Shown piece by piece: positions 1 to 6,857 of a stretch of 13,152 nucleotides of DNA. Made by a program: the position numbers and the translations under genes. The number at the start of each line of letters is the position of its first letter. Position 1 is the stretch's first letter. Location: contig JBLHKW010000143.1 in NCBI GenBank assembly GCA_047618565.1, positions 1-13,152 on the forward strand, in the 5' to 3' direction. Source of the DNA: JBLHKW01 sp047618565 (GTDB lineage Bacteria > Planctomycetota > UBA1135 > GCA-002686595). Below the pieces are notes generated by a model that worked only from the letters and a program-made list of their open reading frames with translations, was not told the origin of the DNA and did not search any database.

Positions 1-124
1 AAGGAGTGCGAAGTCGAGACGGCGGAGGCGGCCCTGTAGGGCCGCTGAGCACGGCTCGACGAGCACGACGCAGCGGCGGCGGAGAGGGCGAAGTCGAGTA
101 GGGCGTTTTTCAACGGGCTGCTAG
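1..124. mobile_element. Possible insertion-sequence or dispersed-repeat end
   Basis: No reading frame here looks like a gene; the plus frames hit stops at 37-39, 99-101 and 122-124. The segment GTTTTTCAACGGGCTGCTAG at 105-124 reads on the minus strand as CTAGCAGCCCGTTGAAAAAC. It resembles the GGCTGTTGAAAAA-type terminal inverted repeats that I associate with some DDE-transposase insertion sequences (IS1182/IS5-like). The 11-base word GCGAAGTCGAG occurs twice, at 8-18 and 88-98, and a near-palindrome with 8-base arms lies at 28-35/38-45. If this is an IS end, the element would extend to the left of the window. No transposase is visible and the opposite end cannot be tested, so the call is tentative. 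Confidence 0.3.
28..45. repeat. Near-perfect palindrome, 8-base arms
   Basis: GCGGCCCT (28-35) and AGGGCCGC (38-45) are exact reverse complements separated by only two bases. No T-run follows, so this is not a standard terminator. It lies inside the possible mobile-element end. Its role is unknown. Confidence 0.5.
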
Positions 125-143
125 TACTACGCCGAGTAGTACT
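123..143. repeat. Perfect inverted repeat AGTACTAC-GCCGA-GTAGTACT
   Basis: Two exact 8-base arms (123-130 and 136-143) flank a five-base loop, directly next to the IS-like end at 105-124. No T-tract follows. It could be an element boundary or target structure, a protein-binding dyad or an RNA hairpin; the sequence does not decide. Confidence 0.55.
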
Positions 144-144
144 T

Positions 145-447
145 GGAGTTAGAGGGCCCCGAGAAAAAGTGTGCCCAGGAGGCCCTTAGTCCGTTCGGTT
201 CAATGACTAACGACGTTTCAACCACCTGAGCCCGTGCCTGCCGATCCCGCGGTGCACGCCCGCGGGCCCCTCAAATCGGCCCCCACGGCCTCCAGATACG
301 CCTTTTTGGTCCCACGCCGTGATCATGCCGCCCGTACCCGACCGCCATCGTGAACCGACTCGGGGTTGCCCCGGTCGCCCCCCTTCCCTCAGAATCTGGG
401 GCTCCAATTTCCAAGGACTGCCCCCCTACCGCAGAACTCTGATTCCA
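145..447. other. Non-coding stretch upstream of the isomerase gene
   Basis: About 300 bases without a convincing gene. Open frames here lack a ribosome-binding site and do not resemble known proteins. The frame of the downstream isomerase runs open back to 319, but its upstream part is Pro/Arg-rich and precedes the signal peptide, so it is probably untranslated. One clear structure is a hairpin with 7-base arms CCCGCGG (246-252) and CCGCGGG (260-266) and a seven-base loop, without a T-run. The promoter of the isomerase gene must lie here, but I could not identify a convincing -35/-10 pair. Confidence 0.5.
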
Positions 448-1200
448 ATGCTCCTTATTACGACCGCACTGGTGCTCGCCACCGCAACTACCGCCACGCA
501 ACCCATCATTCAGGACAGCACCTCCACCGGCGGTGCCACCGACGCCTCGGGCGAGATGGCTGCCCTTCCGAGCGCCGCCGACGCCGACGACCCGGCGCTC
601 GCCAAGATGGGCGTGTTCATCGAGTCCCTCAAGCTCGACAAGACCCAGCCGCGCTGGAAGACCGGCCTCGCGATGCCGCCCAAGCTCACGTTTACCAAGG
701 GCGTCGCCTACAGCTGGAACCTGCAGACGAACAAGGGCGTGATCACGGTCGAACTGATGCCCGACGTTGCACCGATGCACGTGTCGAGCACGATCTTCCT
801 CGCGCGCAACGGCTTCTACGACGGGATCACCTTCCACCGCGTCATCACGGGCTTCATGGCCCAGGGTGGCTGCCCGCTCGGCACCGGTACCGGCAACCCC
901 GGCTACAAGTACGACGGTGAGTTCGACGCGGCCGTCAAGCACGACCAGGCCGGCATGCTCTCCATGGCCAACGCCGGCCCCGGAACCGACGGCAGCCAGT
1001 TCTTCCTGACCTTCACCCCGACGCCGCACCTCGACGGCAAGCACACGATCTTCGGCAAGGTCGTCGGTGGCATGGATGTGGTCAAGCTGCTCGAGAAGGC
1101 CGGTAGCGCCAGGGGCCAGACGACCGAGCCGCTCATGATCGTCAAGAGCACCATCTCGATCGCCAAGAAGGCCGACGCCGCTGCCGCGACGATGAAGTAG
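448..1200 (+). CDS. Exported cyclophilin-type peptidyl-prolyl cis-trans isomerase
   Basis: Cyclophilins speed up cis-trans isomerisation of Xaa-Pro bonds and help proteins fold. The 250-residue product has a cyclophilin domain at about residues 90-240. Visible signatures are FHRVI (residues 129-133, including the catalytic Arg131 of the family), then FMAQGG, the Gly-rich GTGTGNPGY, SMANAGPGTDGSQFF and GKVVGGMDVV. The start was set at ATG 448 because it opens a hydrophobic segment, MLLITTALVLATATTATQ, that looks like a signal peptide. An ATG at 319 in the same frame would bury this segment. The ~70 residues between the signal and the domain are acidic and Ala-rich, probably a linker. Periplasmic or secreted location is inferred. 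No clear Shine-Dalgarno site precedes the ATG. A strong terminator follows, so the gene appears monocistronic. The C-terminus is Lys/Ala-rich. Confidence 0.9.
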   Translation: MLLITTALVLATATTATQPIIQDSTSTGGATDASGEMAALPSAADADDPALAKMGVFIESLKLDKTQPRWKTGLAMPPKLTFTKGVAYSWNLQTNKGVITVELMPDVAPMHVSSTIFLARNGFYDGITFHRVITGFMAQGGCPLGTGTGNPGYKYDGEFDAAVKHDQAGMLSMANAGPGTDGSQFFLTFTPTPHLDGKHTIFGKVVGGMDVVKLLEKAGSARGQTTEPLMIVKSTISIAKKADAAAATMK

Positions 1201-1227
1201 GAAACGGGAACACCCGTTCGACACTGG

Positions 1228-1272
1228 ACCGGCGCGACGCTTCATCAGGAGCGTCGCGCCGGTTCTTCTTTG
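1228..1272 (+). terminator. Rho-independent terminator after the isomerase gene
   Basis: Perfect 14-base arms ACCGGCGCGACGCT (1228-1241) and AGCGTCGCGCCGGT (1250-1263) enclose an eight-base loop and are followed by the T-rich tail TTCTTCTTTG. This is the clearest intrinsic terminator in the window. It separates the isomerase gene from the AIM24 operon. Confidence 0.88.
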
Positions 1273-1324
1273 GGGCCCGAGCCACGCGCAAGGAAAGCGC
1301 GGCCGCGCCTGTGGTTTGGGTTCG

Positions 1325-1340
1325 TTGCCGGCGCTAAGCT
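1325..1340 (+). promoter_or_regulatory. Possible promoter of the AIM24 operon
   Basis: TAAGCT at 1335-1340 resembles a sigma-70 -10 box and lies 32 bases before the first AIM24 start, just past the preceding terminator. No good -35 is seen at the usual distance. TTGCCG lies only four bases upstream (1325-1330), and a similar TTGCCA/TATACT arrangement precedes the caspase gene. Assignment is by position and resemblance only. Confidence 0.25.
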
Positions 1341-1372
1341 GCAGGCGAACGTCCCCAGGAGAGGTCCCACAC

Positions 1373-2032
1373 ATGCAATTCGAGATTCAGGGCAACCCTG
1401 ACTACGGACAGATCCACGCGACTCTCGGCCCCAACGAGAAGCTGATCATCGAGAGCGGGGCGATGAGTCGCATGACCCCGGGCCTCGAGCTGAAGAGCCG
1501 CGTACTGGGCGGCCTGCTGCCCGCCCTCGGGCGCAAGCTGTTCGGCGGCGAGTCCCTGTTCATCGGCGAGTACGGCGGTGCTCGCGGCGGCTCGCTCAGC
1601 CTGTCCCCGAGCATGCCCGGGACGGTACTCCACCGCCGGCTCGAGGGGGACACGATCTACCTGACGGCGGGTTCCTTCGTCGCCTCCACACCGGGCGTGA
1701 CCATGAAGACGAAGTTCGGCGGACTGCGCGCCTTCTTCAGCGGTGAAGGCGCGTTCTTCCTCGAGTGCAGCGGCACCGGCGAACTCTTCTACAACGCCTA
1801 CGGCGCGGTTCACGAGAAGGAGGTCGATGGCACACTGAACGTCGACACGGGACACCTGGTCGCGTGGGAACCGAGCCTGCGCTACGAGATCAAGGGCATG
1901 GGCGGCCTCAAGCAGACGCTCTTCTCCGGCGAGGGTCTGATCATGCGCTTCCAGGGTCGCGGAAAGCTGTGGGTGCAGACCCGACACCTCGCGGCCACCG
2001 CCGGCTGGCTGAGGCCCTTCTGCAGGAGCTGA
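1373..2032 (+). CDS. AIM24/TIGR00266 family protein, first of three paralogues
   Basis: 219-residue member of the AIM24 family (PF01987/TIGR00266), beta-rich proteins related in fold to the TRAP RNA-binding protein. The biochemical role of bacterial members is not established. Family landmarks are ESGAM at 27-31, GGESLFIGEY, FFSGEGAFFLECSGTGELF followed by NAYG, DTGHLVAWEPSL and RFQGRGKLWVQTR near the C-terminus, which ends in WLRPF. No signal peptide is seen, so it is probably cytosolic. ATG 1373 was chosen over an upstream frame start at 1316 because a strong Shine-Dalgarno site, AGGAGAGG (1357-1364), lies eight bases before it. This start also places SGAM at residues 28-31 in all three paralogues. 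The stop is one base before the next start, implying co-translation. Confidence 0.9.
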   Translation: MQFEIQGNPDYGQIHATLGPNEKLIIESGAMSRMTPGLELKSRVLGGLLPALGRKLFGGESLFIGEYGGARGGSLSLSPSMPGTVLHRRLEGDTIYLTAGSFVASTPGVTMKTKFGGLRAFFSGEGAFFLECSGTGELFYNAYGAVHEKEVDGTLNVDTGHLVAWEPSLRYEIKGMGGLKQTLFSGEGLIMRFQGRGKLWVQTRHLAATAGWLRPFCRS

Positions 2033-2033
2033 A

Positions 2034-2726
2034 ATGAACATCGAGATCCTCGAACGTGGCGCCTTCGGGTCGGCCCTGGTGCACCTGGACTCGGGCGAGT
2101 CCTTCGTGTCCGAGTCCGGCGCGATGTTCCGCGCCTCCAGCAACATGGACATCGACGTCACGACGCGCCCGAAGGGCAGCAGTGGCGGCCTGCTCGCAGG
2201 CGTCAAGCGGCTGATGGGCGGCGAGCACTTCTTCTTCTCCACCTACCGCACGACGGACGGCCGCAGCGGCGAGGTCGGGCTCTCGCCCACGCTTCCCGGG
2301 GAGGTACAGGTCATCGACGTCGACCGCTCCACGAGCTGGCTGTGTGCCGGCGGCAGCTACATGGGCTCGCACCCGGACATCCAGATGGATATCCAGTTCC
2401 AGGGTTTCAAGGGCTTCCTGACGGGCGAATCGCTGTTCTTCATGCAGGCCACCGGCGCCGGCCCCCTGCTCGTCAACGCCTACGGCAGGATCGACGCGGT
2501 CGATGTCGATGGCGAGTTGATCATCGATACGGGTCACGTGGTCGCCTTCGAGCAGACGCTCAAGTACTCGCTGACGAAGACCGGCGGCTCCTGGATCACG
2601 TCGTTCCTGGCCGGCGAGGGCGTCGTGCTGCGCTTCGAAGGCTACGGCAAGGTGTACGTCCAGTCCCACAACCCCAAGGAGTTCGGCCCGCGCCTCGGCC
2701 GACGCCTCCCCCCTCGCCAGCAGTGA
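2034..2726 (+). CDS. AIM24/TIGR00266 family protein, second of three paralogues
   Basis: 230-residue AIM24-family protein. It shares the block order of its neighbours: ESGAM at 27-31, GGEHFFFSTY, FLTGESLFFMQATGAGPLL followed by NAYG, DTGHVVAFEQTLKY and LRFEGYGKVYVQSHN. It is the most divergent at its C-terminus: the W-x-x-P-F ending of the other two is replaced by a basic, Pro-rich tail, PRLGRRLPPRQQ. It starts one base after the previous stop and has its own AGGAG (2024-2028) inside the end of the previous gene, five bases before the ATG. No export signal is visible. Function is unknown; by context it works with its two neighbours, perhaps as a hetero-oligomer (inference). Confidence 0.9.
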   Translation: MNIEILERGAFGSALVHLDSGESFVSESGAMFRASSNMDIDVTTRPKGSSGGLLAGVKRLMGGEHFFFSTYRTTDGRSGEVGLSPTLPGEVQVIDVDRSTSWLCAGGSYMGSHPDIQMDIQFQGFKGFLTGESLFFMQATGAGPLLVNAYGRIDAVDVDGELIIDTGHVVAFEQTLKYSLTKTGGSWITSFLAGEGVVLRFEGYGKVYVQSHNPKEFGPRLGRRLPPRQQ

Positions 2727-2733
2727 GACTCAC

Positions 2734-3405
2734 TTGAAGTACGACATCCTCAGCAAGCCCAGCTACGCCGTCGTCGAGGTGCACCTCGAACAGGGCGAGA
2801 CGATCGTGTCGGACTCCGGCGCCATGGCCTGGATGGACACTACCATCAGCACCCAGACCTCGACCCGCGGCGGAGCGCTGGCCGGTCTGAAACGCAAGTT
2901 CCTCGCGGGCGAGAGCCTGTTCCAGAACACGTACACGGCGACCGCTGGTGCGGGCACGATCGCCTTCGCGGGCGGCGCGGCGGGCGACCTGGTCGCGATC
3001 GACATGCAGGACGGCGAGCTACTGCTCGAAAAGGGCGCCTACCTGGCCTCGAGCGACGGGATCAAGGCCGACTCGAAGTGGTCGGGCCTCAAGGGCTTCT
3101 TCAACGAAGGCCTGTTCATCCTGCGCTGCACGGGCACGGGCACGCTGTTCTTCAACGCGTACGGTGACATCCAGGAGATCGACGTCGACGGCGAGTACCT
3201 GGTCGACAACGGCTACGCGGTGGCCTGGGACCCGAGCCTGCAGTACCAGCTGACGCGCGCGCGCCGCATCCGCTCGTTCCTCTTCGGGGACCAGATCATG
3301 CTGCGCTTCTCGGGACGCGGCAAGCTGTGGGTGCAGTCCCGCAGCGCCCAGTCGCTGGCCAACTGGGTGCACCCCTTCCGCCGCGTGCAGCGCCGGAACA
3401 ACTGA
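2734..3405 (+). CDS. AIM24/TIGR00266 family protein, third of three paralogues, TTG start
   Basis: 223-residue AIM24-family protein with DSGAM at 27-31, AGESLFQNTYTA, FFNEGLFILRCTGTGTLFF followed by NAYG, DNGYAVAWDPSLQYQL and LRFSGRGKLWVQSRS. It ends WVHPFRR, like the first paralogue. The start is TTG at 2734, seven bases after the previous stop, with no strong Shine-Dalgarno site. The choice is supported because it aligns residue for residue with the N-termini of the two other copies (SGAM at 28-31 in all). Weak initiation may mean lower expression or dependence on translation of the upstream gene. The middle block is slightly shorter than in copy 2. Cytosolic location is assumed from the lack of a signal peptide. 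Confidence 0.88.
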   Translation: MKYDILSKPSYAVVEVHLEQGETIVSDSGAMAWMDTTISTQTSTRGGALAGLKRKFLAGESLFQNTYTATAGAGTIAFAGGAAGDLVAIDMQDGELLLEKGAYLASSDGIKADSKWSGLKGFFNEGLFILRCTGTGTLFFNAYGDIQEIDVDGEYLVDNGYAVAWDPSLQYQLTRARRIRSFLFGDQIMLRFSGRGKLWVQSRSAQSLANWVHPFRRVQRRNN

Positions 3406-3495
3406 GCGCTGGCCTGCCAGGCAGAAGATTCCCGCGAATAGCCGCGGGCCGCCGGCGTAGTTCGCCTGGTACGACCCACGCCCCGGGTGTACCCC

Positions 3496-3888
3496 ATGAT
3501 GGACGAAAACCGCCCCGCAATGCTCGACCTCGGGCTGCTGCTGTCCGCAGCCCACGCCCTGCTCTGGCTATTCCTGACCCTGATGGGCGCGGTGGCCGTG
3601 GCACTCGGCGTGGGAGTCGCGGCAGCCCTGCAACCCGTGCTCCTGATCCCCGCCACGGTCGCAGGTGGTCTGACGGGCGCGTTCCTGGGTCTTTGCATCG
3701 GCGTGTGCCTGCTGACGCTCTTCGCCTGCTACGGCACCTATCGCGGCTCGCGGGGCTGGACCTGGATCCTGCTGCTGCTCTCGGTCTTGGGATTGAGCAA
3801 CCCCGGCCTGCTGGCCACACCCGCGTGCATCGTGACGATCATCGGCATCGTCCAGGTTCTGGACCGACGCCGAGCCAGGCTGGCCTGA
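3496..3888 (+). CDS. Small multi-pass membrane protein, unknown function
   Basis: 130-residue, very hydrophobic protein that I cannot assign to a named family. Hydrophobic stretches at about residues 12-40, 48-78, 88-101 and 105-122 suggest four membrane-spanning helices. Short basic segments (YRGSR near 82-86 and a terminal DRRRAR) suggest a cytoplasmic C-terminus by the positive-inside rule. The start is ambiguous: GTG 3487, ATG 3496 and ATG 3499 are in frame and none has a clear ribosome-binding site; 3496 is a compromise. The gene lies about 90 bases after the AIM24 triplet in the same direction and could be the last gene of that operon. The gap holds short hairpins but no T-tailed terminator. 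Codon use is GC-rich like its neighbours, supporting a real gene. Confidence 0.65.
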   Translation: MMDENRPAMLDLGLLLSAAHALLWLFLTLMGAVAVALGVGVAAALQPVLLIPATVAGGLTGAFLGLCIGVCLLTLFACYGTYRGSRGWTWILLLLSVLGLSNPGLLATPACIVTIIGIVQVLDRRRARLA

Positions 3889-4172
3889 GCCGCCCGCGGA
3901 CAGCGCGCCAACTTGCCAGGGGATATACTCTGGTAAGCGATGTGGAACGTGCTAATCAGGCCTGGATCGTGGATCGAGAGCCCGCTCGTAGGCCGGATCG
4001 CCGTGCCAGAGGCTTCTGACCACGCTGCTCGCTTCCCGCGCCCGGCGCTTCCCCGCTGGACGCTCGCACACGAATCTACGGACGCCACCCCACACCCGGA
4101 ATACGTCCACCAGCACGTTGGCGCGGATCGCCCCACGCCAACGCCTGGACCCACTGAAACAGAGCTCGCTTC
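3889..4172 (+). promoter_or_regulatory. Long leader region upstream of the caspase gene
   Basis: This 284-base gap has no convincing gene. TATACT at 3924-3929, with TTGCCA at 3913-3918 five bases upstream, is the best -10-like element in the window. If it is used, the caspase mRNA would carry an untranslated leader of roughly 235 bases. A hairpin with 8-base arms CGTTGGCG (4116-4123) and CGCCAACG (4136-4143) and a 12-base loop ends 30 bases before the TTG start. A 78-codon open frame (3940-4176) overlaps the start by four bases, but its codon use is poor. Regulation through this leader is possible but unproven. Confidence 0.35.
4116..4143 (+). repeat. Leader hairpin upstream of the caspase start codon
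   Basis: Exact 8-base inverted arms with a 12-base loop, 29 bases before the TTG start at 4173. There is no T-run, so it is not a simple terminator. Its place in the presumed 5' leader makes a role in mRNA stability or translation possible. Confidence 0.45.
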
Positions 4173-6749
4173 TTGATCACAGGTCTCAGCATCGTCGTCG
4201 CAGGCTGCCTGCCGGCACTGGCCAGCCCGCCCCAGGCTGAACCGGCGCCGTCCGTCGAGACCTACGCCCTGCTCGTCGGCTGCACGGAATACCCGGAGCT
4301 CGCGAAGCAGTTCCCGGACACCTACGAAGCGTCCATTCGCCTGCGCGGGCCCGCGAACGACGTCGAACTCATGCGCCACACCCTGGTGCATGTTCTGGAC
4401 GTGGAGGAGCAAAGGATCACCGTCCTGATCGGCTGGCCCGACGACGAGGCCCTGCGCCCGACCCGCAAGAACATCCTCCGGCACCTCGGACGACTGGCCA
4501 AGCTCGAAGCGGCCGGTGCACGCGTCGTGATCTACCTCGCTGGACACGGAAGCCAGCAACGCGACGCACGCCAGGGTCCGGAAGAGCCCGATGGCATGGA
4601 CGAGATCTTCCTGCCGGCCGACGTGCGTGGCGCGTCCAGGTCCACGGGCAGGGTGCCGAACGCGATCACGGACGACGAGATCGGACGGCATACGCGCAAC
4701 ATCCGCGACAGCGGCGCGGATGTCTGGCTGATCATCGACGCGTGCCACTCGGGCACGATGCTGCGCGGCGCACCCAACGTGGGCGACAGCCCGCCGTCGA
4801 TGCGACTGCGAAGTATCCCCGCATCGGTACTCGGGAGCACGCCGGCGCCCGACCGCGAACCGCGCGGCGGCTACCGTGAGGCGCAGGAGCTCGGCGACGC
4901 CTCGATGGCCGGTATCGCGGCCATGTACGGTGCCCAGAGTTATGGAAGCGCCCCCGAGATGGACCTGCCGAAGGGCAGCGATGACGCCGAGGCGCACGGC
5001 CTGTTCACCTACCTGCTCGCCCAGGAGCTGACGAAGTCCCACGGCCAGATCACCTACGAGGAGCTCGGCAATCGAGTCGTGGCCTCCTACCAGGCCTTCC
5101 CGTGCCGCATCACGATCCCCGTGGCCGAGGGCGACCTGGCGCGCGAGATCAGCACGGGCGAGGCCAGCACCGGTCCCCGGCTTCTGCTCTCGGTTCGCGC
5201 CGACGGCAGCCAGTGGCTCGCCGCTGGCCGCATGGCAGGCATCCAACCCGGCGCCATCGTCGAGCTGACGGATCTGGAGGGCGAGGTCCTCGGCCGCGCC
5301 GAGGTGCTCGAAGCGAGCCTGCACGAGTCCAGCTGCAAGAGCCTGACCGACACGAAGCTCGAGCGCGGCGACAGCTACCGAGCGCGACTCGTGCATCAGC
5401 CGTTCGGTGACACAAACGTCAAGTGGAGCGTCACGGACGTGGATGGACGGCCCCTCGGCCTGCAAGCCTTGCCCCAAGCGGTGCGCGATAGCCTTCAGGA
5501 AGAAGGGAACCCTACGGTCTACGTCAAGGACCCCGAGCAGGCGGACTGGCTGGTGATCCCGGAAGGCTCGACCCTACGGCTGCGCCCTGCGCCGCGGGTG
5601 GGCGGTAGGGACTGGCGCGATGTCAATCCGGAGCTCATCGTGCGCGTCTTCGGGCAGATCGTCCACGCGCGCAACATCAAGCTGCTCGCCGCGAGTTCAT
5701 GGACCGACGATATGGAAGGCAACGTCGAGGTCTGGGTCGAGCGCCGGACCGCGCGCGGTGCCACACCACAGCGCCTACAGGCCGGGGAACTCGTTCACCC
5801 CGGTGACCAGATCCGGGTCCTGCTGCGCAAGCCCAACCCGGGCGACATCTTCGACGTGGGCGTTTTTTACGTCGATGCGAACTTCGAGGTCATGCAGCTC
5901 TTCCCGACCGGCCAGCAGATCGCGCGGCTCGAGGCGGACGCTACCGCGGAGCTCGTGCTGGTCGACTGGGTCGGGATCACGGATGACGCCCTCGGCGTCG
6001 AACACATCGTCGTGTACGCCTTCCCGCGGCTACCCGAGAGCGCGGTCGTCCCGATGGCGGGCATCGCCCAACCATCCCTTCAGACCCGCGGCGGCGGCGA
6101 TGCCGAGCAATGCGTGGACCTCATGCGACGGATCCTGCGCGGCGAAGGGCTGCGCGGAGTCGGGACCGTCACGACGGATCTCGGCCTGCCCCGCAGCTCC
6201 CTCGTCACGTTGCAGACGGAATGGCCGGAACTGGGCCCGCCCGCCTGGCCCAAGCGCGGCGTGGTCGAGATGGAGCTGTCACCGATGCAGGACCAGCTCG
6301 ACGCCCTGCCCCTGCCCCTTCCGACGGCCTCCAGGGCTGCGTTCGTACACAGCAAGGCGTCTCGTTCCAGCTACGACGCCCTGCTCGTCGGCGACGAGCA
6401 GCCGCGAACCATCTGGCTCGATATGGGTGGCGGGCCGCGGCGCGTGTCCGACCCGGCTGAGGCTCTGGAAGATTTCAGCCCCGATGCGGTCTTCCACTTC
6501 GGATCCGAGTCATGGGTGGCCTATTACGACAGCGATCACGACGGAAGACTGGATCTCGGCCTGGTCGACAGGGACCTGGATACGGTGGCTGACGAGCGCT
6601 GGGACCTGGGCCAGGGCGGCTGGACGCAATCCAACGCGGGGCGCGCCCCGTGGCTCAGTCAGGCCCATCTGGTGGGTCTACGGCTGCGCGGCGAGAAAAA
6701 GCGGGAAGCGTCCATGCGCTTCGGCTTGCTCGTGCGATCAGGAGAGTAG
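4173..6749 (+). CDS. Caspase-family (peptidase C14) lipoprotein with DUF4384-like region
   Basis: 858-residue predicted cysteine protease. The caspase fold spans about residues 30-325, with the catalytic His125 in YLAGHGSQ and Cys191 in IDACHSGT. The later HGLFTYLLAQEL segment (His275) is typical of bacterial C14 proteins. Residues ~330-400 look beta-rich. ADWLVI and the region of about 510-640 (VEVWVERR, GDQIRVLLRKPNPG, FDVGVFYVDANFEVMQLFP) resemble the DUF4384 domain often fused to bacterial caspases. Near the C-terminus D786-S-D-H-D-G-R-L-D794 matches an EF-hand-like calcium loop. The start is TTG 4173: an in-frame stop at 4155-4157 and no other start codon leave no alternative. The N-terminus gives a short hydrophobic segment with a lipobox, V9-A-G-C12, suggesting a lipid-anchored envelope protein, although the n-region lacks a basic residue. 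Substrate is unknown. Caspase assignment is firm; lipidation and calcium binding are inferred. Confidence 0.88.
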   Translation: MITGLSIVVAGCLPALASPPQAEPAPSVETYALLVGCTEYPELAKQFPDTYEASIRLRGPANDVELMRHTLVHVLDVEEQRITVLIGWPDDEALRPTRKNILRHLGRLAKLEAAGARVVIYLAGHGSQQRDARQGPEEPDGMDEIFLPADVRGASRSTGRVPNAITDDEIGRHTRNIRDSGADVWLIIDACHSGTMLRGAPNVGDSPPSMRLRSIPASVLGSTPAPDREPRGGYREAQELGDASMAGIAAMYGAQSYGSAPEMDLPKGSDDAEAHGLFTYLLAQELTKSHGQITYEELGNRVVASYQAFPCRITIPVAEGDLAREISTGEASTGPRLLLSVRADGSQWLAAGRMAGIQPGAIVELTDLEGEVLGRAEVLEASLHESSCKSLTDTKLERGDSYRARLVHQPFGDTNVKWSVTDVDGRPLGLQALPQAVRDSLQEEGNPTVYVKDPEQADWLVIPEGSTLRLRPAPRVGGRDWRDVNPELIVRVFGQIVHARNIKLLAASSWTDDMEGNVEVWVERRTARGATPQRLQAGELVHPGDQIRVLLRKPNPGDIFDVGVFYVDANFEVMQLFPTGQQIARLEADATAELVLVDWVGITDDALGVEHIVVYAFPRLPESAVVPMAGIAQPSLQTRGGGDAEQCVDLMRRILRGEGLRGVGTVTTDLGLPRSSLVTLQTEWPELGPPAWPKRGVVEMELSPMQDQLDALPLPLPTASRAAFVHSKASRSSYDALLVGDEQPRTIWLDMGGGPRRVSDPAEALEDFSPDAVFHFGSESWVAYYDSDHDGRLDLGLVDRDLDTVADERWDLGQGGWTQSNAGRAPWLSQAHLVGLRLRGEKKREASMRFGLLVRSGE

Positions 6750-6810
6750 CCCGGCCTGGTGGCAATTCGCTGCCCACCGCCCCGAGACACAAGAAGCCCC
6801 ATTTCCAGGT

Positions 6811-6816
6811 TACGAT
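6811..6816 (+). promoter_or_regulatory. Possible -10 box upstream of the second lipoprotein gene
   Basis: TACGAT lies 41 bases before ATG 6858 in the 108-base gap after the caspase gene. No -35 match is seen at 16-18 bases. It hints that the gene can be transcribed on its own, but no terminator separates it from the caspase gene, so read-through is equally possible. Confidence 0.18.
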
Positions 6817-6857
6817 AGAAGCCCCTCCCTCCGACCGATCTGTCCGTGCGCCCTGCC

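Noticed and set aside
246..266. Hairpin CCCGCGG/CCGCGGG as a terminator
   Set aside because: The arms are perfect but no T-run follows and no gene ends just upstream.
1316..1372. Upstream start of the first AIM24 gene
   Set aside because: It would add 19 residues across the promoter and Shine-Dalgarno site and would break the exact N-terminal alignment with the two paralogues.
271..1374. 367-codon open frame on the minus strand over the isomerase gene
   Set aside because: It is the antisense of a confidently identified cyclophilin, has low-complexity Gly/Arg/Val composition and no recognisable domain; long antisense frames are expected at this GC content.
3940..4176. 78-codon plus-strand frame overlapping the caspase start by four bases (TTGA)
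   Set aside because: The overlap suggests translational coupling, but there is no ribosome-binding site, the product is Pro-rich with no features, and third codon positions are much less GC-rich than in the neighbouring genes.
3738..5477. 579-codon open frame on the minus strand across the leader and caspase domain
   Set aside because: It runs opposite the conserved catalytic motifs of the caspase and spans a promoter region; no family features are seen in its translation.
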